A program made the position numbers and the translations under genes. Below are positions 38,219 through 48,000 of a DNA stretch of 64,000 bases, piece after piece. The stretch comes from Lentimicrobium saccharophilum (GTDB lineage Bacteria; Bacteroidota; Bacteroidia; Bacteroidales; Lentimicrobiaceae). The notes beneath the pieces were generated by a model. It did no database searches. It was not told the origin of the DNA and was given only the letters and a program-made list of their open reading frames with translations. How positions within the stretch are numbered: position 1 is the first letter of the stretch; each line of letters starts with the position of its first letter. The stretch is from NCBI RefSeq assembly GCF_001192835.1, contig NZ_DF968182.1, positions 1,862,345 through 1,926,344 of the forward strand, read 5' to 3'.

Positions 38219-40336
38219 CTACTTAAACGCGGGTTTCATGCCTAAATTGTACATGGTAAATGCCCAGATATCGGTAGCCTCGTCAATCAGTTTGGAGATG
38301 GGTTTTCCGGCACCATGACCGGCATTGGTTTCAATCCGGATCAAAGCCGGGTTGTTGCACGACTGGCATTCCTGCAGGGTAGCGGCAAATTTGAACGAAT
38401 GGGCGGGCACCACCCTGTCGTCGTGGTCGGCAGTGGTTACCAGGGTTGCGGGATAGCAGGTAGCCGGCTTCAGGTTATGCAGCGGGGAATACCCGAGCAA
38501 ATACCTGAACTGAGTTGAATCCTCACTTGATCCATAGTCTTCGGTCCATGCCCATCCAATCGTAAACTTATGAAAACGCAGCATATCCATCACACCGACA
38601 GCGGGCAGCGCCACCGCAAAAAGATCAGGCCGCTGGGTCATACAGGCACCAACCAGCAAACCTCCGTTAGAGCCGCCAGCAATGGCAATTTTTTTAGGGT
38701 TGGTGTATTTCTCAGAAACAAGGTATTCGGCAGCGGCAATAAAATCATCAAAAACATTCTGTTTCTGCAGCTTTGTTCCGGCCCTGTGCCATTCTTCGCC
38801 ATATTCGCCGCCACCTCGCAGATTGGCCACAGCTATGATCCCTCCCTGCTCAAGGAAAAGCAGCCGGCTGACGCTGAAAGCCGGAGTAATGCTCACATTA
38901 AATCCTCCATAGCCATAGAGATAAACAGGATTCTTGCCATCTTTTTTCAGGCCGGACTTGTAAACCAGAAACATGGGCACCTTTGTGCCATCCTTGCTGG
39001 TATAGAATATCTGCTCTGTGGTATAGCCGGAAGCATCAAAGTTTATTTCAGACGCATACAGCACCTCTGATTTGTTGGCGGCAATATCATAGGTATAAAC
39101 AGTTGAAGGAAAGGTAAAAGAAGTAAAAGAGTAAAACGCCTGGTTATCCTCCCTGTTTCCTTCAAAACCGGCGATGGTGCCCAGTCCCGGCAAGCTCAGT
39201 TCATGCATAAGGGTTCCGTCCATATTATGGACAAAAACCTTGCTTACCGCATCCATCATATACTGGCAGATAATCTTTCCTCCGGCAACTTCCGCCGATT
39301 TCAACACTTCTTCTTTTTCAGGAATAATGGTCAGCCAGTTCTCCTTTGCGGGGTTTTTAAGGTCAACCTGCACCAGCCGGTAGCGCGGGGCTCCGTCGTT
39401 GGTGAGGATATAAAAACGCTCTCCATCGTTACTGATCACATTGTAATCGAAGCGGAAGCCATCGGCTATCTTCACAAAGCCTGAGGCGGGGTTTCTTAAA
39501 TCCTTGACATAAAGCGCATTTCCACTGGTGCTTTCCGACTCACCAAGGATCAGGAACTGTTCGTCCTCGGTTGTGCTACCACCGTAATTGCGTAAAGGAT
39601 AAGCGCGGTTTTCATATACCAGCACATCTTTATCCTGGGGGTCGCCCACTTTGTGATAATATACTTTCTGGAATTCATTTTTCGAAGAAAGCTCTCCACC
39701 GCCGGCGGGTTTGTCGTAACGGCTGTAATAAAATCCGTCACCGCGCCACGATATTCCTGAAAACTTAACCCACTCAAGCTTGTCGCTCAACTGCTGGCCG
39801 GTCGCGGTTTCCATGACATAGATTTCATTCCAGTCGGAACCGGCTTTTGAGATGGCATAAGCAAAATATTTTCCGTCTTTTGAAACGGAATAGGTCCCCA
39901 GCGAGGTGGTTCCATCAGCGGAAAGCTTGTTTGGATCAAGAAAAACCCTCGGCGTTCCGGTTAATGAATCCTGAATATACAAAACGCTCTGGTTCTGTAT
40001 TCCGTCGTTCTTAAAAAAGAAGAAATGGTTCCCCTTGTGGAAAGGAACACCATAACGGGGATAATTCCAGAGCCCGGTCAGGCGTTCCCTGATCTGGTCG
40101 CGAAAAGGGATTTTAGCCAGATAAGCGTTGGTCACATCATTCTGGGCTTTCACCCATTCCGCCGTTTCGGCGGAGTTATCATCTTCGAGCCAGCGATATG
40201 GATCGGCTACTTCAGTGCCGAAATAGACATCTACTGTGTCGGTTTTACGGGTTTCAGGATAGTTGATTCTCTCCTGTGTAGTGCAACTGTTCATAATCAG
40301 TAATGCTGAAACCAGAGTATACAGCAGGTTTTTCAT
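38219..40336 (-). CDS. Prolyl oligopeptidase family S9 lipoprotein
   Basis: A 705-residue S9A serine peptidase that cleaves peptides after proline. Lipobox MNSC (Cys17) suggests a membrane-anchored exported form. An N-terminal seven-bladed propeller (about residues 80-420) precedes the alpha/beta hydrolase domain. The triad is the Ser in GGSNGG, the Asp in TADHDDRVVP and the His in NAGHGAGKP. YPETRKTDTVDVYFGTEVADPYRWLE at the start of the mature part is characteristic of the family. The frame extends to 40381, but the signal begins at the ATG at 40336. It is probably a single-gene unit. Confidence 0.93.
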   Translation of the reverse strand: MKNLLYTLVSALLIMNSCTTQERINYPETRKTDTVDVYFGTEVADPYRWLEDDNSAETAEWVKAQNDVTNAYLAKIPFRDQIRERLTGLWNYPRYGVPFHKGNHFFFFKNDGIQNQSVLYIQDSLTGTPRVFLDPNKLSADGTTSLGTYSVSKDGKYFAYAISKAGSDWNEIYVMETATGQQLSDKLEWVKFSGISWRGDGFYYSRYDKPAGGGELSSKNEFQKVYYHKVGDPQDKDVLVYENRAYPLRNYGGSTTEDEQFLILGESESTSGNALYVKDLRNPASGFVKIADGFRFDYNVISNDGERFYILTNDGAPRYRLVQVDLKNPAKENWLTIIPEKEEVLKSAEVAGGKIICQYMMDAVSKVFVHNMDGTLMHELSLPGLGTIAGFEGNREDNQAFYSFTSFTFPSTVYTYDIAANKSEVLYASEINFDASGYTTEQIFYTSKDGTKVPMFLVYKSGLKKDGKNPVYLYGYGGFNVSITPAFSVSRLLFLEQGGIIAVANLRGGGEYGEEWHRAGTKLQKQNVFDDFIAAAEYLVSEKYTNPKKIAIAGGSNGGLLVGACMTQRPDLFAVALPAVGVMDMLRFHKFTIGWAWTEDYGSSEDSTQFRYLLGYSPLHNLKPATCYPATLVTTADHDDRVVPAHSFKFAATLQECQSCNNPALIRIETNAGHGAGKPISKLIDEATDIWAFTMYNLGMKPAFK

Positions 40337-40398
40337 ATTGTTAGAGGTTAAGGTGTTCTGATGGTCAGAAGAAATCAGCAATGGTATTTCCCGGGCTT

Positions 40399-40406
40399 CA
40401 AAATTA
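40399..40406 (-). promoter_or_regulatory. Candidate -7 promoter element (TAATTTTG)
   Basis: TAATTTTG on the minus strand, 62 bases before the ATG of the prolyl oligopeptidase gene. The -33 element is not clear. Confidence 0.4.
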
Positions 40407-40601
40407 ATAATTTATAATGAAAACAGGCTTATCCCCGCTGATTGCAAAATTTTCACATCCAGGGCACTCCCAAGAAATAACTCACGGCACCAGGCTCTCC
40501 GGCCGTATTACAAATACAGAATAAGCCGCACAAAAATCGCCATGAAATATCCGCCGGTTTTATTTAATTTGCAGCCGGATAATGTTTAAATAAAAATTGA
40601 A

Positions 40602-41498
40602 ATGGAAAAGCAAGTGAGGGAAATTACTTTATATCGTACCAACCTGGTTCTAGCCGATCCGGATGATGATGGTTTACTGTCCGAAGAAATCCTGGTTAAC
40701 CGGGTGGTTATGGATGAAGATGGCCATGAAGTGGAAAGGATAAGTTACAACGCGTATGGCGAACCGGAGGAACGGATAATAATTAAATGGGAAAACGGGC
40801 ATCCGGTGGAAGAACTTCTGGAGTTGGAAGGAGAGACTGCCGAAAGAACCACCCGTGAATTTGATGAAAAAGGCAGGATTCTTAAAGAATGGAGGCATTA
40901 TCTCGAAGGAGGAACGGATGAAATCAGGTATATTTACGAGAATGACCTGCTGATCATGAAACAGACCTTCGACAGTGAAGGAGATGAAGGTGAGAAGCAT
41001 TACCGGACTTATGAAGATGGTCTGCTGATAAAGGAAGAAACCTTTGATGCCGACGGTGAGCCGGAAATGAAGAAGACCTATATCTATGCCGAAAACGGCC
41101 GGCTTGACGAAACCATTGAATTGCAGATAAACAGTGACGGGGAATCAAAACTGGTTTCCGTTATGGATGAAGCCGGGCATATTGTGCTTGAAAAACGTTA
41201 CGATACCCGCGGCAACCTGATTGCCCGCAACACAATCACGATAGGCGATAACGGCCATCCTGTAAAAATGGAGGAAGAAACCGTGAGGGGAAAATCAATC
41301 GTTCACCTTGAGTATGACGGGCAGGGCAACAATGTGCTTTACAGGGAGGAGTCGGGTGATGGCAGCCTGCTTTCTCTGATTACCCGTGAATACGATGCTG
41401 ACGGCAGGAATACCGGCTCCGAGATCAGAATAGAACCTCAGGCACAGCGCCCCGGCCAGCATTACCGTTTGAGGTATGAATACCGCTTTTATGAATAA
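40602..41498 (+). CDS. YD-like repeat protein, probably cytoplasmic
   Basis: A 298-residue very acidic protein with no signal peptide or membrane segment. It consists of about ten short repeats such as EFDEKGRILKEWRHY, TFDADGEPEMKKTYIY, RYDTRGNLIARNTI and EYDGQGNNVLYREE. They resemble YD/RHS-type beta repeats (x-Y-D-x-x-G-x-L), which more often occur in secreted proteins. The ATG at 40602 is the only good start. I do not recognise a defined family and no toxin domain follows the repeats. Neighbours are unrelated. Confidence 0.7.
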   Translation: MEKQVREITLYRTNLVLADPDDDGLLSEEILVNRVVMDEDGHEVERISYNAYGEPEERIIIKWENGHPVEELLELEGETAERTTREFDEKGRILKEWRHYLEGGTDEIRYIYENDLLIMKQTFDSEGDEGEKHYRTYEDGLLIKEETFDADGEPEMKKTYIYAENGRLDETIELQINSDGESKLVSVMDEAGHIVLEKRYDTRGNLIARNTITIGDNGHPVKMEEETVRGKSIVHLEYDGQGNNVLYREESGDGSLLSLITREYDADGRNTGSEIRIEPQAQRPGQHYRLRYEYRFYE

Positions 41499-41570
41499 GA
41501 ACCTTATGAAGCTTACTGCTCAGGAGGGATGAACTGCCCGGAGCAGGATTATATTCCGGCTTCGGGTGGA

Positions 41571-42917
41571 TTAGTGGCCTTTCCTGAACTTTACCACCGT
41601 TTTTGTCTTCCATTTACCGGTTCTGTAGTACAGGAACGACAGCGTCATTCCCATAAACCAGGCGATGGGAATGGCCCACCAAATTCCGTCGACCCCGATA
41701 CTGCGGGAGAGTATTGCTGCAAGGGGAATGCGGAATAACCAGAGGGAAAGTAAGGTAATAAACATCGGAACAATGGTATCGCCGGCGCCGCGCATCACAC
41801 CGCCTATAACGAACATGGATGAAAACAACACATAAAAGCCGCCGACAATCAGCAGATAGCGGGCGCCGATCTGAATCACCTCCGGGTCACTGGTAAAAAG
41901 CGTCATTAATGGCTCACGAAAAATCATGATAATCAGTGAGGTAACAACAGCCACGACGCTTGACATGCGAAGGGTGGCCCGTAAGCCCTCCCCCACCCGG
42001 TTGATTTTGCGTGCCCCGATATTCTGACCGGTATAAGTCGACAATGCCTGACCGAAATTCATGGCAGGCAGGGAAGCCAGGCCATCAATGCGGCCCGCGA
42101 CGCTGTACGCGGCTACCGTATCCGTCCCGAAATCATTGACAATTCTCAGCAGGGCCAGCATCCCCAGTGATACAAATGTCTGCTGAAACCCCGTGGGAAC
42201 CCCGATGCGGATGCTTTCACGAAACACCTCACGGTCCCATGCCAGCTTTCGCCATGACAAATTGATCAACGGATGCTTTTTGTTAAGATAAATCACCAGC
42301 GTTACAAACGCCCCGGCCTGAGAAAGCACGGTAGCCATTGCAGCTCCTGCAATGCCCCACTTAAAGACCACGACAAACAACAAATCAAAAACGATGTTGG
42401 TAAGCGTGGAAATAATCAGAAAATAGAGCGGGGTTTTCGAATCGCCCAGGCCGCGCAACACCGCGCTTGTTCCGTTAAATCCGAAGAAAAAAAGAATCCC
42501 TGTAAAATAAACCTGCATATAAAGGGCCGCCTGCGGAATTACCTCCTCCGGCAGCCGGATGAGCCTGAAGATCGGTTCACTGAAAGCGATGCCAAGTATT
42601 CCGACCAGCAATGAAGCGAAGAAGAGAAAAATATACATGGTATCCATCGACCGCCTGACTTTGGCCATATCCTTAGCGCCGAAATACTGGGCGATGATGA
42701 TGGTGGAGCCTGAAGCAATGCCGATGATAAAAGAAACCAGCATGAAAATAAGCGGGAATGAAGCGCCCACGGCTGCCAGCGCCTCTTTGCCGAGAAATCT
42801 GCCGACGATGATGCTGTCGGTGACATTGTATAACTGCTGGAAAACATTGCCCAAAAGCATGGGTGTGGCAAACCTCAGGATCAATCCCGCCGGGCGGCCG
42901 GTAGTAAGATCATGCAT
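41571..42917 (-). CDS. MATE family efflux transporter
   Basis: A 448-residue inner-membrane transporter with 12 predicted helices that would export drugs or metabolites by sodium or proton antiport. The N-terminus LILRFATPMLLGNVFQQLYN followed by VTDSIIVGRFLGKEALAAVG is the family signature, and the second half repeats it as MNFGQALSTYTGQNIGARK. The length is typical. It is convergent with the YD-like gene and probably transcribed alone. I cannot tell NorM-type from DinF-type substrate choice. Confidence 0.92.
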   Translation of the reverse strand: MHDLTTGRPAGLILRFATPMLLGNVFQQLYNVTDSIIVGRFLGKEALAAVGASFPLIFMLVSFIIGIASGSTIIIAQYFGAKDMAKVRRSMDTMYIFLFFASLLVGILGIAFSEPIFRLIRLPEEVIPQAALYMQVYFTGILFFFGFNGTSAVLRGLGDSKTPLYFLIISTLTNIVFDLLFVVVFKWGIAGAAMATVLSQAGAFVTLVIYLNKKHPLINLSWRKLAWDREVFRESIRIGVPTGFQQTFVSLGMLALLRIVNDFGTDTVAAYSVAGRIDGLASLPAMNFGQALSTYTGQNIGARKINRVGEGLRATLRMSSVVAVVTSLIIMIFREPLMTLFTSDPEVIQIGARYLLIVGGFYVLFSSMFVIGGVMRGAGDTIVPMFITLLSLWLFRIPLAAILSRSIGVDGIWWAIPIAWFMGMTLSFLYYRTGKWKTKTVVKFRKGH

Positions 42918-43083
42918 TGACAGTCATGATTTTAATCCGGTATTTAATTTTAATTTCCAGTAACCTCTTCATTTTCCTCCTCAGTAAAACCGGAATATCT
43001 GACACGCTTCACAAAATATTTCAAGCTTAATTATCGCTTTTGATTCAGTTAGAACCATTTAACCAGAGAAAAAACAGACCTTG

Positions 43084-44124
43084 TCAGAAGTCCTCCTTTT
43101 GGGCTTTGACCAGTTCCTTTGTTGACAATAATCCGCACGCGGCTTCAATATCCTGGCCTCTTGAAGCCCTCAGGGTGGTTACAATGCCCTTGTCGTTCAA
43201 TGCCTGCTGAAAATCAAGGATGGTAGCTTCGTCAGAGCACATCAGCGGAGTCCCGGGTATGGGATGAAAGCGGATAAGGTTGATGCGGCTCTTTACTTTA
43301 TTGAGCAGACGGGCAAGTTCATTGACATGCCTGCGGGTATCATTCACCCCTTTAAACATGATATATTCAAAGGAAACCCGGCGATACCGGCCGATGTCAT
43401 ACTCCTGAATGGTGGCAATCACATCCCTGAGCGGATAGACGTTCTGAATCGGCATTAACCGCCGGCGCTCATCCTCGAAAGGCGTATGCAGGCTCACGGC
43501 AAGGTTGCATTTGCTCTTTTCCAGAAAAACCCGCATCGCGGGAACAATTCCGATGGTTGATACGGTCACCTTGCGGACACTGATGGCAAATCCATATTCG
43601 GCCGTAAGAATTTCCTGGCTTTGCATCACGGCATCCAGGTTGTCAAAAGGTTCACCCATGCCCATGTATACGATGTTGGTCATGAGTTTGCGCTCGGGAA
43701 TGCTCCGCAGCTGATTGAGGATTTCCCCCGCGCTCAGGTGCCCCTGAAAACCCTGCTTGCCGGTCATGCAAAACAAACAACCCATCTTACACCCCACCTG
43801 TGAAGACACGCAGAGGGTATGTCTTTTCCCGTCAGGGATATAAGCCGCTTCAATGAATTTTCCGTTACCGGCGGTAAAAAGATATTTTTTGGTACCATCG
43901 GCCGATTCGTTGACCTTCACGGGAGCCTTAACCCCGAACTCAAAGTGTCCGGCAAGCAGAGAGCGTACCTTCTTCGAGACATTGGTCATGTCATCAAAGG
44001 TGGTGATATCGGTTTTGTAAAGCCAATAGGCAATCTGAGTAGCGGTATAGGCAGGCAGGCCGAGTGATAAGACCACCTGCCTGATTTCATCCAGTGTTTT
44101 TCCGAACAGGGCTTCCTTGTGCAT
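43084..44124 (-). CDS. rlmN: 23S rRNA (adenine2503-C2)-methyltransferase RlmN
   Basis: A radical SAM enzyme that adds a methyl group to C2 of A2503 in 23S rRNA and to A37 of some tRNAs, 346 residues. The 4Fe-4S cluster cysteines are Cys112, Cys116 and Cys119 (CKMGCLFC). The two catalytic cysteines are Cys105, seven residues before the cluster as in E. coli, and Cys330 in IEAACGLL. MGMGEPFDN, VSLHTPFEDERRRLMP and RFHPIPGTP are also typical. Its ATG is 8 bases after the stop of a ferredoxin-NADP-reductase-like gene on the same strand, so they share an operon. Confidence 0.95.
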   Translation of the reverse strand: MHKEALFGKTLDEIRQVVLSLGLPAYTATQIAYWLYKTDITTFDDMTNVSKKVRSLLAGHFEFGVKAPVKVNESADGTKKYLFTAGNGKFIEAAYIPDGKRHTLCVSSQVGCKMGCLFCMTGKQGFQGHLSAGEILNQLRSIPERKLMTNIVYMGMGEPFDNLDAVMQSQEILTAEYGFAISVRKVTVSTIGIVPAMRVFLEKSKCNLAVSLHTPFEDERRRLMPIQNVYPLRDVIATIQEYDIGRYRRVSFEYIMFKGVNDTRRHVNELARLLNKVKSRINLIRFHPIPGTPLMCSDEATILDFQQALNDKGIVTTLRASRGQDIEAACGLLSTKELVKAQKEDF

Positions 44125-44132
44125 AATCAGGA

Positions 44133-44792
44133 TCAGAAATAGATCTCCGAGATGATGTGGTCGAAGGGAATACCCCTGGAAATAAGGATATCACGCACAT
44201 CCACAACCATTTCGGCGCTGCCGCAAAGGTAATACTTTTCTGAAGGCGACAGGTCGGGATGTTCAGTCAGGTACTGAGTAAGACGTCCGTGATAGATGTC
44301 TTGTCCCTGTTCCCGGGAGCAGCAGCGAACATAGTTTTCACCCAACTCCGTCCCGAACATCTCACTGAAATAAAATGATTTAAGGTCACGGCCTCCGTGG
44401 AGCAATTTTTTCCCCGCCGTTAAACCGGTGCGAAACATCGCGCTGAAAGGGGCTATTCCTGTGCCGGAAGCAATCCACCATCCGGCTTCCCCGCTTCCGG
44501 TAAAGGAGCCGAAAGGCTCGCTTACCCAGATCGTGTCCGCGGTATTCAGCTGGGCCATCCATGGGGTAAGTTTACCCTCCGGATTAATGTTGTACAGGAT
44601 ATCCACTTCATCATCGAGTTCTCCGCTGGCAATGCTGTAAAGGCGGGCTTCAGCGGTTTCGTGCCCGCTGATTCCTATGACCTGTCCGGCCGTAAAATCC
44701 CAGGGACGCGGAAATGAGAGCACAAAAACGCCCGGAGCAATCTCACGCTGACGGCTTACTTTTACTTTCTTAAGATTCAGTTTTCGTTTCAT
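44133..44792 (-). CDS. Ferredoxin-NADP reductase-like flavoprotein
   Basis: A 219-residue cytoplasmic oxidoreductase of the FNR family. RLYSIAS (about residues 51-57) is the FAD-binding RxYS motif. GTGIAPF (about 110-116) contacts FAD or NAD(P), and YLCGSAEMV (about 190) contacts NAD(P). The C-terminal aromatic end (SEIYF) is also typical. It could supply electrons from NADPH to ferredoxin or flavodoxin. The frame is open to 44972, but homology begins at the ATG at 44792. rlmN follows by 8 bases, and RlmN needs a flavodoxin or ferredoxin reductant, so this reductase may serve it. That link is an inference. Confidence 0.85.
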   Translation of the reverse strand: MKRKLNLKKVKVSRQREIAPGVFVLSFPRPWDFTAGQVIGISGHETAEARLYSIASGELDDEVDILYNINPEGKLTPWMAQLNTADTIWVSEPFGSFTGSGEAGWWIASGTGIAPFSAMFRTGLTAGKKLLHGGRDLKSFYFSEMFGTELGENYVRCCSREQGQDIYHGRLTQYLTEHPDLSPSEKYYLCGSAEMVVDVRDILISRGIPFDHIISEIYF

Positions 44793-45025
44793 AATATTTT
44801 GTGTAACCGGGATCAGGTTGGAACCACCCGGATTCGTATAATGTTTTGAGAAAAAACTTAAACAACAGAAAAAGACAAAAGTTTTTCGTGGCTCACGAAT
44901 CCTTTGACCGCAATGCAATGGCTGCGGTAAACCCGGATTCTGTCTATAAAGCAGGGCTTCTGATTTTGTCATTCATTGCTGATTTGAGCCCGGATTATTA
45001 GTAATTTAGCTGAAAATTCAATAAT

Positions 45026-48000
45026 ATGGATCAGCGGAATGCCCTGAAATCGGATGCGCTGGCAGCCAACCTTCAGGAGACCAGGACAGGAAAAATCGAG
45101 ATACCGGAAAACCACCTGGCTTTCAGAGACCTGTCGCTTGAATATTACAGCATACATGCACGGGCGGTCGACTGCCTTAACGAATATAACCATCCTTTCT
45201 CGAACAGCGGATACGTGATCGGGCAACTGAGGAACATCGCACTCGGCGATTTCTGGTTTTACGACAAACACGAAGAAGCTGTTTTTGCCTGGGATGTGGT
45301 ACTCGGCCTTTTTGAAGGAATTTTTGAACGGGTGACCACACCTGAACTCGGTGAAGACGCTGTTCACTCCCTGCTCGAGATGGCAGAAAAACTGCTTCAG
45401 TCAGAACTAAACAGGGAGCAAAGTCTGATAAGGCTGCTCGATGTCATTGCAAAAACACCGGCACAGCACCCTTTGGCACTGATCCTGAATTCAACTTTTA
45501 TGCAGCGGGTGTTCACCCGCGGCAACTGGCCCGGCCAGAGCAGGGAAAAGGCATTCGAAGTATTACGCAATACCCTGATACTGAACGCTAAATACTGGAA
45601 AAACACCACCAACGCGGAAGCCTGGCTGGCTGAAAGAAAGAAGCTTTTCTCAGCCGGAAGCAGGCAATGCATCTCCTCCATCGGAAATGCATATTTTGAC
45701 AACATCATCACTTCAGCTGAAAATGCCGCAGATCCTGAAAGCCTGCTGGCCATCCCCGGTTTCAATGAAATAGCCTTGCATATCAGGCAGCTGCACCACA
45801 GTTTCGGGCGTTTCCACGAGAAATTCTTTTACCTTCTGTTTCTGCTTCATCTCGAAGGGATGCAGAATCAGAAAGAATTGCTGCTCCGCGATTTCAACAA
45901 CCTGCTCCGCAACATTAAGAACGAGTTGTCGAGTGATGAGGTATTTGGGTTTCTCGATAATATCTTCAGGCTTTTCGCTGACCTTAAAACCAGCAACCCG
46001 GGAACCGTTCTTGACTGCATTCTTACGCTGGGTAAAGAAATTTTCCGCACTGAGAATGACCGCCATATATCACACTTCGAAAAACTGCTGATCCGCTACG
46101 GGTTTATTGCACCGGGGCTTGTTTACATCAGCGACGACTGGCAACTCAGGGTTAACGAATACCACATCAAGAACATACGGGTGTGGATGGAGCTGATCGA
46201 ATACTCCCCCCTTACTTTCCGCGACCTGCTCTCCGCGCTGATTATCCACCTTCGGCTGGGCGGCGTATTCGTGGCCGATACCGACCTGTTTCAACGCGAT
46301 GTTACCGCTCTGCTCAACTCCGACATCAAGCCGATCTTCAAGCACATCAAGCAGCTGGCAAGGCTTTTTCCGGTATATTTCAATGAAATCGGCGCCGAAG
46401 GGGAGCTTCGCGAAGTCACCACCGCTATGGATGAACTTTCGCACCGCAACGACAGGCTGATCCATTTCCTGCGGAAACAGGTCCATACGGAAAGCAACAA
46501 TACCCATATTGAACTAACCCGCAATATCATTAGATACTGGTACGACGGGAGCCCCGCCCACCTGCATGCGCTGCTGCCCAAGGATGTCGAGCTCAGCCTG
46601 TCACCGGAATCGAGGTGGTTTACCGGTATCAACAGCCTGATGCACCAGCTTTGCGAAACCTTCAACTGTATGCCGGAAATCCTGATGAACCTGCCTGCAG
46701 ACAAAATCAGAAAAAATATCGAAAGCATTGCTTCTGACAACACCCTCGACAAACAGCGGCTGCTTTATATTTTCCGACTGCTCGAACTCCTGAAGGAAAA
46801 GTACTCATTCAATACGGTCAATCTCGGGGTATTGATGCGGAAATTCAGTTTCTTCAACCAAAGTGACATTGACGGATTACTGCAGCTGCTCGAAAGGCCT
46901 GCACCCGACCGGGCATTGAGGCAGGTGTATATATTTATGCGCCAGCTCAATACCATCATTATGTCGGCCGAAAAAACCGAAGGCTGGGAAGATATTTATC
47001 ATAAGCGCCACATCGCCATCGGCATCCCGAGCATGTACGGAAAATACCGGGAGCCCAAGTTCGAGGCCATGGGGCTTACCTTCCGGCTCGAAAAGGTTGC
47101 TGCAGCCCTGATGGAACAGCTGATTGCCAGTATCAACCTTGATTATATCACGGCCAAGACCCTCAGAAGGATTCATGTGGTGCTGGAACTCTTCCGTCAG
47201 GGCCTCGAACTCGACGGCATCAGCGATCAGGGGTTCAACTCAAACCTGAAGATGTTTCGTTTCAGCCTGAATTCAGCCAGCTTCTCGGTGGGTCAGTACA
47301 TCAACATTCTTCAGTTCATGCTCTCGAGTGTGCGCGAAATCATCAGTAAGTATTTCCTGCGTATCTATGACAGCCAGCTGAAGGTAGTAATTCCGCAGAT
47401 CTATCCGCAGGAGATCAAAGAGGATCCGGGGAAGCAGTTTGTGATGAAAAAGTCCGAGCAGTTTTACCGTGAGATGCTCTCTTCGGCGTTTCTGGTGCAA
47501 TCGCTCGACAATTTTCTTGTCCGTATTCTGGGGTCATTCAGACAGATGGTGGATAATTACTCCGAAGAAACGATCAGGAGCATTATGTCATACAACACCG
47601 ACCTGGTTATCTCGCTGCTGAATCGCGAAACGCCCGAAATGGACAATCAGATTTTCCTGGGTTCGAAGGCTTACTTTCTGAAAAAGCTATCATTGCTTGA
47701 TTTTCCGATTCCACCGGGATTTGTGCTGACTACCGAAATTTTCCGCCGCCGCGAAGCCATTCTCCAGAATCCCTTTATCGAAAAAGAGCTTGACCTGATG
47801 CTGCGCCGGCAGATTGCCAACCTGGAGCGGACTACCGGACAGCAGTTTGGCAACCCCGACAATCCGCTGCTGCTTTCAGTACGTTCAGGTACTGCCATTT
47901 CGATGCCCGGCGCCATGAATACCTACCTTAATGTCGGCCTCAACGACAAAATCGTGGAAGCGCTGAGTAAAAAAGAGAATTTTGGCTGGACATCATGGGA

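Noticed and set aside
44805-44835. Sequence resembling part of a TPP riboswitch (CCTGATCCCGGTTA on the minus strand) before the FNR-like gene
   Set aside because: Only one short block is similar. The other conserved parts (CTGAGA and the closing AGGG) are missing, and the gene has no link to thiamine.
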